Shown: one piece after another, positions 24,714 to 33,761 of the stretch
How the letters are laid out: every line of letters starts with the position of its first letter
How positions within the stretch are numbered: the first letter of the stretch is position 1
Assembly (NCBI RefSeq): GCF_016900315.1
Contig: NZ_JACSNQ010000012.1
Span: forward strand, 1 to 55,390
DNA from: Olsenella profusa
GTDB lineage: Bacteria; Actinomycetota; Coriobacteriia; Coriobacteriales; Atopobiaceae
DNA length: 55,390 bases
Direction of reading: 5' to 3'
Notes under the pieces: generated by a model
What the model saw: only the letters and a program-made list of their open reading frames with translations
Told to the model about the DNA's origin: nothing
The model's database searches: none
Translations under genes and position numbers: made by a program

Positions 24714-25928
24714 ATGGCCATGATCGAGATGAAGACCCCGCTTGTCGAGATGGACGGCGACGAGATGACCCGCATCATCTGGCAGATCATCAAGGACGAG
24801 CTCATCTGCCCGTACGTGGACCTCAAGACGGAGTACTACGACCTGGGCCTCAAGAACCGCGACGCCACGGACGACCAGGTGACCGTGGACTCCGCCGAGG
24901 CCACCAAGCGCCTGGGCGTGGCGGTCAAGTGCGCCACCATCACCCCCAACGCCGCGCGCGTCGAGGAGTACGGCCTCAAGCAGATGTGGAAGAGCCCCAA
25001 CGGCACCATCCGCGCCATCCTCGACGGCACGGTCTTCCGCGCGCCCATCGTGGTCAAGGGCATCGAGCCCACGGTGACCACCTGGAAGAAGTCCATCACC
25101 ATCGCCCGTCACGCCTACGGCGACGTCTACAAGAACGCCGAGATGCGCATCGACGGCCCCGGCAAGGTCGAGCTGGTCTACACCGCCGCGGATGGGACCG
25201 AGCGCCGCGAGCTTGTCCACGTCTTCGACGGGCCGGGCGTGGTCCAGGGGCAGCACAACCTCGACGCCTCCATCGAGAGCTTCGCCCGCAGCTGTTTCGA
25301 GTACGCGCTCGCCACGGGCCAGGACCTCTGGTTCGCCACCAAGGACACCATCTCCAAGACCTATGACCACCGCTTCAAGGACGTCTTCGCGGAGATCTTC
25401 GACGCGGAGTACCGCGAGAAGTTCGAGGCGGCCGGCATCGAGTACTTCTACACGCTGATCGACGACGCCGTCGCCCGCGTGGTCAAGTCCGAGGGCGGAT
25501 TCATCTGGGCCTGCAAGAACTACGACGGCGACGTCATGAGCGACATGCTCTCCTCGGCGTTCGGCAGCCTCGCGATGATGACCTCCGTACTCGTGAGCCC
25601 CCACGGCTACTTTGAGTACGAGGCCGCGCACGGCACCGTCCAGCGCCACTACTACAAGCACCTCCGCGGCGAGGCAACCTCCACCAACTCCGTGGCCACG
25701 ATCTTCGCCTGGACCGGCGCCCTGCGCAAGCGCGGAGAGCTGGACGAGCTGCCCGAGCTCGTGGACTTTGCCAACCGGCTTGAGGCCGCCACTATCCACA
25801 CCATCGAGTCCGGCCGCATGACCGGGGACCTCGCCCGCATCACGAGCCTCCCCAACCCGGAGACCCTCGGCACGCGCGAGTTCATCCTCGCGGTGCGCGA
25901 GGCCCTCGACGCCGAGGCCGTCGCGTAG
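24714..25928 (+). CDS. icd: NADP-dependent isocitrate dehydrogenase, eukaryotic-like homodimer type
   Basis: A 404-residue enzyme converting isocitrate to 2-oxoglutarate with NADPH production, giving the carbon skeleton for glutamate. The start [24 protein letters not shown] and the [17 protein letters not shown] substrate loop are typical of the type II (eukaryotic-like) subfamily, as is the length. [28 protein letters not shown] carries the metal-binding Asp residues, and [12 protein letters not shown] the NADP region. The leader has an inverted repeat (CCTTCGG 24654-24660, CCGAAGG 24665-24671) next to a GGTATACC palindrome, possibly an operator. Confidence 0.95.
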   Translation: MAMIEMKTPLVEMDGDEMTRIIWQIIKDELICPYVDLKTEYYDLGLKNRDATDDQVTVDSAEATKRLGVAVKCATITPNAARVEEYGLKQMWKSPNGTIRAILDGTVFRAPIVVKGIEPTVTTWKKSITIARHAYGDVYKNAEMRIDGPGKVELVYTAADGTERRELVHVFDGPGVVQGQHNLDASIESFARSCFEYALATGQDLWFATKDTISKTYDHRFKDVFAEIFDAEYREKFEAAGIEYFYTLIDDAVARVVKSEGGFIWACKNYDGDVMSDMLSSAFGSLAMMTSVLVSPHGYFEYEAAHGTVQRHYYKHLRGEATSTNSVATIFAWTGALRKRGELDELPELVDFANRLEAATIHTIESGRMTGDLARITSLPNPETLGTREFILAVREALDAEAVA

Positions 25929-26023
25929 CACGCCCAACGCGGAGACCCCGCCACCCCGTACCAGTCAGACGCCGGCGAGAAGAACCCGCAACAGGCAGAG
26001 CCATCGGAGACGAGTGGCGCGAC

Positions 26024-26578
26024 TCAGACGAGCTCGCGCCACTCGTCCTCAAGCAGGGCCATCAGGACGTCATCACAGTAGCCCTCCTCGGGCCCCAGCC
26101 AGACGGCGTCACGCGCGACGCCCTCCACCTTGAAGCCGGCCTTCTCATAGACGTGACGGGCCCTCGGGTTGACCGAGAAGACGTCCAGGCTCAGCCGGTG
26201 CAGCCCGAGCTCACCGAAGGCAAGGTCGCGCGTCGATTCCACCACCCAGGTGCCCAGCCCCCGCCCACGCGCTCCCGGGCCAAAGAGCGCGATCCGGTAG
26301 TTGGCACTACGGGCCTGCCAGTCGGTCTCGTTGATGACGCTCTCCCCCACCACGCTGCCGTCAGGGGTAACTAGCAGCAGGTCATAGCGGTCGGGGTCGT
26401 CCACGCACCGCAGGAAGAAGCTCGTGACCTCCTCGTATGTGAAGTCGGTGCGGCTGCCCGTGAGCCGCGCGGCCTCGGGGTCGAGCACGCGAAAACCCTC
26501 CCAGTACGCGTCCACGTCCTCGGCACGAGCCGAGCGCAGCACGTAGCCGTCCCGCTCCCACGTGGTCACCGTTCTCAC
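26024..26578 (-). CDS. GNAT-family acetyltransferase, RimJ/RimL-like
   Basis: A 184-residue acetyl-CoA-dependent acetyltransferase. The acetyl-CoA loop is GPGARGRGLGTWVVESTRDLAFGELGLHRLSLDVFSVNPRARHVYEKAGF in pattern, a RimJ/RimL-type arrangement. I chose GTG 26576-26578 because GGGGTGA precedes it and because it leaves a 17-base gap to the DUF218 gene upstream. An ATG at 26638 would add 20 residues and overlap that gene. The substrate may be a protein N-terminus or an antibiotic; the sequence does not decide. It probably forms an operon with the DUF218 gene. Confidence 0.83.
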   Translation of the reverse strand: MRTVTTWERDGYVLRSARAEDVDAYWEGFRVLDPEAARLTGSRTDFTYEEVTSFFLRCVDDPDRYDLLLVTPDGSVVGESVINETDWQARSANYRIALFGPGARGRGLGTWVVESTRDLAFGELGLHRLSLDVFSVNPRARHVYEKAGFKVEGVARDAVWLGPEEGYCDDVLMALLEDEWRELV

Positions 26579-26595
26579 GACATCACCCCAGCAGC

Positions 26596-27342
26596 TCAGA
26601 TGTTTCCGACAAGCGCGTCCTTCACGATGGCCGCGCACTCCCGCAACGCGCTCTGCGGCAGGTAGAGCGGGTTGGAGGGAGCAGCAAGGCCCGCGGCGTC
26701 TGGCAGGCCGTTTCTCCCGGCTATGCGCAGCGCCCGATAGAGGTGGAAGTCGTTGGTGACGATCCCCACCGACTCCCCCGGGACAAGAAGACCCACCGAG
26801 TTGCGGATGTTCTCCGCCGTGGTCCGGGAGCGATCCTCGCGCGTAACCCTCCCGGCGTCGAGGCCATGCTCCGTCAGGTAGTCCGCCATGGCGTCCGCCT
26901 CCGCGCGCACCTCGCCCACGCCCTGTCCGCCCGAGACCACGCAGCGCGTCCCCGGGTTGGCCTCAAGGTAGGCAAGCGCGGCGTCGAGCCGGTACGTCAG
27001 CGCCTCACTCGGGGTGCCGTCGGGACGAAGGCCCGCCCCAAGGACCACCAGGCAGTCGAGCCCCGCGGGCGGCACCGCCGCGGCCGCGCTCCCGACGAGC
27101 GCACAGAGCGCAGCCACCGCCAGCAGCAGCGCAACGCTCGCGCCCGTCACGAGCCTCCGCGCCCAGCGCGCGAGCCGCTCCCACGCGCCGGTCCTTCTCG
27201 CCTGACCAAGCGCGACGAGGGCGGCGCCGATCGCAACCCACACGAGGAAGAACCCGCCCGCCGGGTAGAGCACCGCCATGAGGACGCCGTAGGCGGCACA
27301 GACCGCACCGGTCACAATCGCCACGCACGAAAGCGCCCCCAT
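26596..27342 (-). CDS. DUF218 (YdcF/SanA-like) membrane protein
   Basis: A 248-residue protein with three or four N-terminal hydrophobic segments (residues 1-95). A DUF218 domain follows: LDCLVVLGAGLRPDGTPSEALTYRLDAAL, then CVVSGGQG, the DRSRTTAENIRNS signature and IVTNDFHLYRAL. Members such as SanA and ElyC influence envelope integrity and lipid-carrier use. It is likely anchored in the membrane with the domain outside, which is inference. It ends 17 bases before the GNAT start. Confidence 0.85.
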   Translation of the reverse strand: MGALSCVAIVTGAVCAAYGVLMAVLYPAGGFFLVWVAIGAALVALGQARRTGAWERLARWARRLVTGASVALLLAVAALCALVGSAAAAVPPAGLDCLVVLGAGLRPDGTPSEALTYRLDAALAYLEANPGTRCVVSGGQGVGEVRAEADAMADYLTEHGLDAGRVTREDRSRTTAENIRNSVGLLVPGESVGIVTNDFHLYRALRIAGRNGLPDAAGLAAPSNPLYLPQSALRECAAIVKDALVGNI

Positions 27343-27454
27343 GACGACCTCCCGTCCCTTCGGCGAACCCGCCCGACCAGCCGCATTATGTTGGGAAGAG
27401 TATATCGTCCGCAGGTTCTTCTCGCCGATGCGACATGAGAAGAGTTAGATAGGG

Positions 27455-28791
<1,337 letters not shown>

Positions 28792-28906
28792 ACGCCTGCC
28801 GGCTGCCGCCGGTCGCGGGCACCTTGCCCCAAAGGCGTTGCGACTGGCCTTTGCACGAGCACCCCGCCCGCCCACGCCGCCCCGAGCCTCGCGCCCTGTC
28901 CGACCT

Positions 28907-28942
28907 CGCCGCCCCGAGCCTCGCGCCGGGGCGGCGTTTTTT
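28907..28942 (+). terminator. Intrinsic terminator of eno
   Basis: CGCCGCCCCG (28907-28916) and CGGGGCGGCG (28927-28936) form a perfect 10-bp stem, followed by TTTTTT. A 21-bp copy of its left half also lies about 30 bases upstream. Confidence 0.95.
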
Positions 28943-28977
28943 GCAATTCCCCAATAAGTGTGCGGTCGCCCCTCTTA

Positions 28978-29124
28978 GATTTGCAAAACTGCGATAAATG
29001 TGACGCATTTTGCGACAGGCACGAGTAGCAAGCCAGCGTTTGCCCAGAAAAGCCCTGTTAGCCGTTGCCTCACTACTCGACCCACCCCGGAAAACACGTC
29101 ACACTTATCGCAGATTTGCAAATT
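28978..29124 (+). promoter_or_regulatory. 28-bp inverted repeat upstream of phosphofructokinase, candidate operator pair
   Basis: The arm at 28978-29005 and the reverse complement of 29097-29124 agree at about 25 of 28 positions. They share the core GCGATAARTGTGACG. Looser copies of the core appear near 28952 (AATAAGTGTG) and 29134-29144. The stretch is AT-richer than its surroundings and occupies most of the gap between eno's terminator and the phosphofructokinase start, so it probably binds a regulator of glycolysis. Confidence 0.65.
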
Positions 29125-29206
29125 AAAGCCGCCTCACGTCACAGTTACGCGCGTTTTTCAAATCCACCTGAGATATTCTGTCTGCAGGAATCGACGAGGA
29201 GGCGTC

Positions 29207-30400
29207 ATGGCAGACGAAAAGTGCGTGCTGGTGGGACAGTCAGGCGGCCCGACGGCTGCGATCAACTCGAGCCTCGCGGGCGTAATCGCCGCAGGAATCC
29301 TCGAAGGCGCGCGCGTGGAGGGGATGCGCTACGGCATCCAGGGCTTCCTCGACGGCAAGCACGTGCGACTGGACGAGGCGTTCGCGAGCAGGGTCGACCT
29401 CGACCTGCTTCGCAACACGCCCGCGAGCTGGCTGGGGAGCTGTCGCTACAAGCTGCCTGAGCCCGCAGCGGACCAGGCCGTCTACCAGCGGCTCTTCAAT
29501 CGCTTCGAGGAGGTCGGGGCGTCCGCGGTCCTCTACATCGGCGGTAACGACTCCATGGACACCATCGCCAAGCTTGCGGCCTACGGCAGCCAGACCGGCA
29601 GCGACATCCGCTTCATCGGCGTGCCGAAGACCATCGACAACGACCTCGTGGGAACCGACCACACGCCCGGCTACGGCAGCGCGGCACGGTTCGTGGCAAC
29701 GGCGATGAACGAGCTCGCCTACGACGCCGACGTCTACAACCTCAAGAGCGTCTCCTTCGTGGAGATCATGGGGCGCGACGCCGGCTGGCTCACCGCCTCC
29801 TGCGCGCTCGCGCTCGTCGAGCCCGACCTCGTGCTCCTGCCCGAGGTCCCGCTTGAGGAGGACCGGCTCATCGAGCGCATCGCCGAGGCGCTCGAGCACA
29901 AGAACACCGTGATGGTCGGCGTCAGCGAGGGCGTCCGCACGCCCGACGGGACGCTCATCTGCGAGCGCGCCACCCCGGGCGCCGGCACGGACGAGTTCGG
30001 CCACCTTGCCATGCTCTCCGGCGCGAGCCGCTACCTCGCGGCACTCACCAAGCAGCGCCTGGGCTGCAAGACGCGCGCCATCGAGCTCTCCACCCTGCAG
30101 CGCTGCGCGAGCTACGTGGCGAGCCGCGTCGACCTCAACGAGGCCTATGACCTGGGGCACGCCGCCGTGGAGGCAGCCTTTGCGGGCGAGACTGGCAAGA
30201 TGTGCGCCGTCGAGCGCGTCTCGGACAGCCCCTACGAGGCCCACACGAAGCTCGTGGACGTGGCGTCTGTCGCCAACCAGGTCCGAAACGTCCCCAGCGA
30301 GTGGATCTCCGCGGACGGCATGGGCGTCGGCGAGGAGCTCATCGCCTACATGCGGCCGCTCGTGGGTGAGCTGCCGGCCCAGCTGGCGCAGCTGGACTAG
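29207..30400 (+). CDS. pfkA: 6-phosphofructokinase, residues of the pyrophosphate-dependent type
   Basis: A 397-residue enzyme that phosphorylates fructose 6-phosphate. GQSGGPTAAINSSL is the N-terminal phosphate loop. In IGGNDSMDT the position that is Gly in ATP enzymes is Asp115. In GVPKTIDNDL the position that is Gly is Lys141. This Asp/Lys pair is the known signature for pyrophosphate as donor, although the preceding Asn114 is usually Asp. EIMGRDAGWLTA is also of that subgroup. The ATG at 29207 follows GAGGAGG. Use of pyrophosphate would save ATP and make the reaction reversible. The donor is inference from motifs. Confidence 0.9.
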   Translation: MADEKCVLVGQSGGPTAAINSSLAGVIAAGILEGARVEGMRYGIQGFLDGKHVRLDEAFASRVDLDLLRNTPASWLGSCRYKLPEPAADQAVYQRLFNRFEEVGASAVLYIGGNDSMDTIAKLAAYGSQTGSDIRFIGVPKTIDNDLVGTDHTPGYGSAARFVATAMNELAYDADVYNLKSVSFVEIMGRDAGWLTASCALALVEPDLVLLPEVPLEEDRLIERIAEALEHKNTVMVGVSEGVRTPDGTLICERATPGAGTDEFGHLAMLSGASRYLAALTKQRLGCKTRAIELSTLQRCASYVASRVDLNEAYDLGHAAVEAAFAGETGKMCAVERVSDSPYEAHTKLVDVASVANQVRNVPSEWISADGMGVGEELIAYMRPLVGELPAQLAQLD

Positions 30401-30458
30401 GCCCGGGGCGCGGCGGCGCGGCATCGCAGCGGCCGGCCGCGCCCGCCCGGCGCGCGTC

Positions 30459-30872
30459 CTAGCGCCCCTGCAGGTGCATGCAGGTCTGCGTTGCGCGCGC
30501 GACGGGCGTGCCCAGCTCGTCGGTCACCAGGCAGGAGTAGAAGCCGAGCGTGCGACCGTTCTTGTCGACGTCCGCGGTGGCGATGAGCTTGCTGCCGCGC
30601 GCGGCGCTCATGAACTCGATCGAGCTGCTCACCGAGACGCTCGTCGCCTCGCCTACGTTGGACGCCACGGCAAACGCGAGGTCGGCCACCGTGAAGATGG
30701 CGCCACCCATCACGCCGCCCTTCTCGTTGCAGTGGCCCGGCGTGATGTCGAACTCGCACACGGCATGCCCGCGCGACGCCTCGACCACGCGACACCCGCA
30801 CGCGTCCGTGGCAAAGTGGTCGTTCTTGAAGACGGCCTGGACCTCCTCGATCGAGGCGTTCTCATCAAGCAT
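30459..30872 (-). CDS. PaaI-like hotdog-fold thioesterase
   Basis: A 137-residue acyl-CoA thioesterase-like protein of the PaaI/YbgC hotdog superfamily. HCNEKGGVMGGAIFTVADLAFAVASN is the central hotdog helix with the family's HxxxxGxVxGG-like motif. Strands VSVSSSIEFMSAA and KLIATADVDKNGRTLGFYSCLVTD follow. GGAGG precedes the chosen ATG at 30872. It is the last gene of a minus-strand group running from the ArsC-like gene at 33.2 kb, but a 52-base gap separates it from its upstream neighbour. The substrate is unknown. Confidence 0.87.
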   Translation of the reverse strand: MLDENASIEEVQAVFKNDHFATDACGCRVVEASRGHAVCEFDITPGHCNEKGGVMGGAIFTVADLAFAVASNVGEATSVSVSSSIEFMSAARGSKLIATADVDKNGRTLGFYSCLVTDELGTPVARATQTCMHLQGR

Positions 30873-30924
30873 CGCAGCCTCCGTTCCCAGCGCCAGCACA
30901 GCGAGAAGTACCTGCCTCAGCCTA

Positions 30925-31428
30925 TCACTTAGCCGCCTTGCGGCGCGCACGCACGAGCTCGATGGCCTCCTTGCCGGTGACGTGCTCGGGCGTCATCTCC
31001 AGCACGCAGAGCCTGCCCTGCGCTGACGCCACCTCGCGCCCCAGCGCCTCCTCGGTCGCCTCCGGCCAAAAGCGACGCCCCAGCAGCTCGGCCACCGCAC
31101 GGCGTTCGACGTCGTCCGTGAGCTCACGGACGGTTCCAAAGACGATCACGCTGCGGAAGTAGGTGGTGAACTCCTCCGGCATCACCTGGTCCTGGTCCAC
31201 CACGCACAGCGACGCGCGCGGGTTGCGGCGCAGCGCATCGAGCTTGTGGCCGCTCCGCGCGCAGTGGAAGTAGAGCTTCTCGCCGTCGAAGACGTAGCTC
31301 AGCGGGACGGCGTACGGGTAGTCGTCGTCCCCGTCGACGGCAAGGACGCCGCAGGTCGCGCGCATCAGGATCTCCGCACACTCCTCGGCCGAAAGCTGCT
31401 GGTTGCGACGACGCATCTCCCTGAACAT
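30925..31428 (-). CDS. Pyridoxamine 5'-phosphate oxidase-related flavin-binding protein
   Basis: A 167-residue protein of the split-barrel FMN-binding family that includes NimA-type nitroreductases. It has the N-terminal MRRRNQQLSAEECAEILMRATCGVLAV, the strand YPYAVPLSYVFDGEKLYFHCARSGHKLDAL (the FMN-phosphate region with the HxGxK-like SGHK) and ASLCVVDQDQV. The start at 31428 follows AGGGGAG. It could reduce nitroaromatics or protect flavins in an anaerobe. The role is inferred from the family only. Confidence 0.87.
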   Translation of the reverse strand: MFREMRRRNQQLSAEECAEILMRATCGVLAVDGDDDYPYAVPLSYVFDGEKLYFHCARSGHKLDALRRNPRASLCVVDQDQVMPEEFTTYFRSVIVFGTVRELTDDVERRAVAELLGRRFWPEATEEALGREVASAQGRLCVLEMTPEHVTGKEAIELVRARRKAAK

Positions 31429-31508
31429 GCCTGCTCCCCTCACGTGCCGTCCCGGCACGATCCTTTGCGTTAGACGTTGCTTGTCCTCACCGCGCTCCCC
31501 TGCGCGCC

Positions 31509-32153
31509 CTACCACAGCGTGTCCTCTGTCACCCTCACGCCCAGAAGCCCGACCAGCTGGACCGCCTGCTCGGCACTCACCGTGGCGCCACGGAGCTCGT
31601 GAAAGTCGCTCGAGACCCGGATACCCGCGATTTCACAGGTGGAGAGATCAATCCCCGCCAGGCTTGCCCGAAAGAACGTCGCGCGCGTGAGGTCGCAGCG
31701 CTCCAGCGTCACGTGGCGTAACCTGGTGCCGAAGACGTTTGCTTCCGCAAGGCTGCTCTTGCGAGCGACGAGCCGGTCGACCGTCGCCTCCGAGAGGTCG
31801 CAGTACCCCATCTGGCTGTCCGTCACGCTCACCCCGGTGAGCCGCCCCTTGAGAAACGTGAGCCCCGGCGCCGAGCAGCCTCGGAAGTCGCAGCGATTCA
31901 GCCAGCTGCGGCCCATGTCACACCCGACGAACCGGCACCCGGAAAAGACCACGTCCGTAAACGTGCAGCCAGAGAGGTCCACGTGGTCGAACGTGCATCC
32001 TCGAAAGGCCACGTTCTCAAAGCCCGTCCCGTCCGCGGAGGCATCCGTAAGCTCGAGGCCCGCAAAGGCCGTGTTCTCCACGCGCGCGTCAGGCGTCCCC
32101 AAGGCGTCCAGAAGCCCCTCGAGACCTAGATGCTGACCGAGGTTGGGCGTCAC
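31509..32153 (-). CDS. Pentapeptide-repeat protein
   Basis: A 214-residue protein made mostly of A(D/N)LXX-type pentapeptides, for example FENVAFRGCTFDHVDLSGCTF and onwards, forming a right-handed quadrilateral beta-helix over residues about 35-190. Such proteins can mimic DNA and protect gyrase (Qnr/MfpA), but many have unknown roles. I chose GTG 32151-32153 because GGAGGGG lies nine bases before it. An ATG at 32213 would add 20 residues, which would be encoded across an exact 12-mer repeat (32171-32182). Confidence 0.83.
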   Translation of the reverse strand: MTPNLGQHLGLEGLLDALGTPDARVENTAFAGLELTDASADGTGFENVAFRGCTFDHVDLSGCTFTDVVFSGCRFVGCDMGRSWLNRCDFRGCSAPGLTFLKGRLTGVSVTDSQMGYCDLSEATVDRLVARKSSLAEANVFGTRLRHVTLERCDLTRATFFRASLAGIDLSTCEIAGIRVSSDFHELRGATVSAEQAVQLVGLLGVRVTEDTLW

Positions 32154-32215
32154 CCGGGCAAACCCCTCCAGGCGAGAAGAACCTGAGGACGCCGGCCCGC
32201 CTGCACGCGGCATCC

Positions 32216-32878
32216 CTACGCCATCCTGACGATCTTAGTGCCGTGAACCTCTGAGACGCCCAGCTCTACCGCGATCGCCTCGGCGTTCTCCCAGGTGATG
32301 CCACCCCCGGGCAGGATGGTGATGCGCCCGGCGGCCCGCTCCACAAAGGCGCGCAGGCGGTCGAGGTTGTCCGCGATGGGCGTGCCGGCCGCGCCGCCGT
32401 GGGTGAGGATGCGCTCGACGCCCTGCTCGGCCAGCCAGTCTATAGCGGAGAGCTGCTCGTCTGCCGGCAGCGCGTCGAAGGCCATGTGGAAGGTCACGGC
32501 CACGCGCCCGGGCGCCTCGGGCAGGTCCTCGTGGGCCAGGCGCACCAGCTCGGAGGTGAACTCCTGGTCCAGGTGGCCGTCACGCAGGCAGCCGAAGACC
32601 ACACCGTCCACGCCGAGGCTCTTTGCCATGAGCAGGTCGTCACGCATCATGGCCGCCTCGGCGGGGGTGTACTCAAAGCTGCCGCCGCGCGGGCGGACCA
32701 TGCACATCACCGCCGTGCCCGTCTCGCGCGCGTGCGCCACGGCCGCGCGGATGACACCGTAGCTGGGCGAGGTGCCGCCCACCGCGAGGTTGTCGCAGAG
32801 CTCGACACGCGCTGCGCCGGCAGCGACGGCTGCGGGGACGAGCTCCATGTTCTCCGCGCAAAACTCCCTCGTTAGCAC
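32216..32878 (-). CDS. cutC: CutC family protein
   Basis: A 220-residue TIM-barrel protein of the CutC family, originally linked to copper homeostasis. It has EFCAENMELVPAAVAAGAARVELCDNLAVGGTSPS at the start, then MVRPRGGSFEYTPAEAAMMRDD, TFHMAFDAL, RILTHGGAAGT and ILPGGGITWENA. I chose GTG 32876-32878 because GGGAGGAAACGCT precedes it and because it overlaps the stop of the upstream ArsC-like gene (GTGCTAA), indicating coupling. Copper binding has not been firmly shown for the family, so the function remains open. Confidence 0.9.
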   Translation of the reverse strand: MLTREFCAENMELVPAAVAAGAARVELCDNLAVGGTSPSYGVIRAAVAHARETGTAVMCMVRPRGGSFEYTPAEAAMMRDDLLMAKSLGVDGVVFGCLRDGHLDQEFTSELVRLAHEDLPEAPGRVAVTFHMAFDALPADEQLSAIDWLAEQGVERILTHGGAAGTPIADNLDRLRAFVERAAGRITILPGGGITWENAEAIAVELGVSEVHGTKIVRMA

Positions 32879-33234
32879 AGCGTTTCCTCCCACTCGGCCT
32901 CACGGAAGCCGACGAGCACGAAGTCCTTCCCCACGACGAGGGGCCGCTTCACGAGCATGCCGTCTTCGGCGAGAAGGGCGAAGGCCTCGTCGTCCGTCAT
33001 GCCGGCATCGAGCAGGGCCTTGACGCCGCGCTCCCGATAGAGCCGGCCGCTCGTGTTGAAGAAGCGGCGAACGGGCAGGCCCGAGCGCTGCTGCCATTCG
33101 GCGAGCTCCTCCGCCGTCGGGTTGTCCTCGACGATGTGACGATCCGTGTAGGAGACGCCGTGCGCCTCAAGCCACGCCTTGGCACGCTTGCAGGTACTGC
33201 ACTTGGGATACTCAACAAAGAGCACGTCAGCCAT
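32872..33234 (-). CDS. ArsC/Spx-family thioredoxin-fold reductase
   Basis: A 120-residue protein with the ArsC/Spx fold. YPKCSTCKRAKAWLEAHGV carries a Cys-x-x-Cys pair near residues 12-15. RRFFNTSGRLYRERGVKALLDAGMTDDEAFALLAEDGMLVKRPLVV matches the family's conserved second half. It is not a full Spx (no RNA polymerase contact signature can be judged here) and may be a glutathione- or thiol-dependent reductase. It leads a minus-strand operon with cutC. The 120-bp region upstream separates it from the divergent NUDIX gene. Confidence 0.86.
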   Translation of the reverse strand: MADVLFVEYPKCSTCKRAKAWLEAHGVSYTDRHIVEDNPTAEELAEWQQRSGLPVRRFFNTSGRLYRERGVKALLDAGMTDDEAFALLAEDGMLVKRPLVVGKDFVLVGFREAEWEETLC

Positions 33235-33318
33235 GGTGTTCCTCCTGTCCGTTACCGTGGCGTCAGTGTATCACGTGAGGGGGCGCCTTTCGCAGCGTAG
33301 TCCGGCACATGAGGACGC

Positions 33319-33324
33319 TATACT
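33319..33324 (+). promoter_or_regulatory. Candidate -10 element of the NUDIX gene
   Basis: TATACT lies 31 bases before the ATG; a consensus -35 is not obvious. Confidence 0.4.
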
Positions 33325-33354
33325 CTGCTGTCGGTCAAACAAAAGGAGTGCTTC

Positions 33355-33759
33355 ATGAAGACGGTTAAGGTCGCAGCCGCAATCATTCGCAAGGAGGACA
33401 AGATCCTCGCCGCCCAACGTGGCTACGGCGAATTCAAAGACGGCTGGGAGTTCCCAGGCGGAAAGCTCGAGCCGGGCGAAACCGGCTCCCAAGCCTGCAT
33501 CAGGGAGATCTCGGAGGAGCTTGACGTAACCATCGACGGGCTCAGCTACCTCTGCACCGTCGAACACGACTATGAGTCCTTCCACCTCTCGATGGAGTGC
33601 TTTACCTGTCACATCTCAAACGGCGAGATCAACGACTCTGAGCACGAGAATCTCCGATGGCTTGACGCTTCCAACCTTTGGACGGTCGATTGGCTGCCCG
33701 CGGACGTAAAGGTTGTCAAAGAGCTTGAGAGACTTCTTGACTCCGAGAGAAACAAATAA
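33355..33759 (+). CDS. NUDIX hydrolase, MutT-like
   Basis: A 134-residue pyrophosphohydrolase resembling 8-oxo-dGTP/CTP pyrophosphatases. The Nudix box spans residues about 36-58: GKLEPGETGSQACIREISEELD, with REISEE intact and the usual final Gly replaced by Asp. GWEFPGG precedes it as in MutT. AAAGGAG lies eight bases before the ATG. Its stop codon is two bases from the stop of the convergent helicase gene, so the two genes abut tail to tail. That tightness and the shared base composition suggest they are one functional cassette, possibly acting on nucleotides made or released during defence. Confidence 0.88.
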   Translation: MKTVKVAAAIIRKEDKILAAQRGYGEFKDGWEFPGGKLEPGETGSQACIREISEELDVTIDGLSYLCTVEHDYESFHLSMECFTCHISNGEINDSEHENLRWLDASNLWTVDWLPADVKVVKELERLLDSERNK

Positions 33760-33761
33760 GA

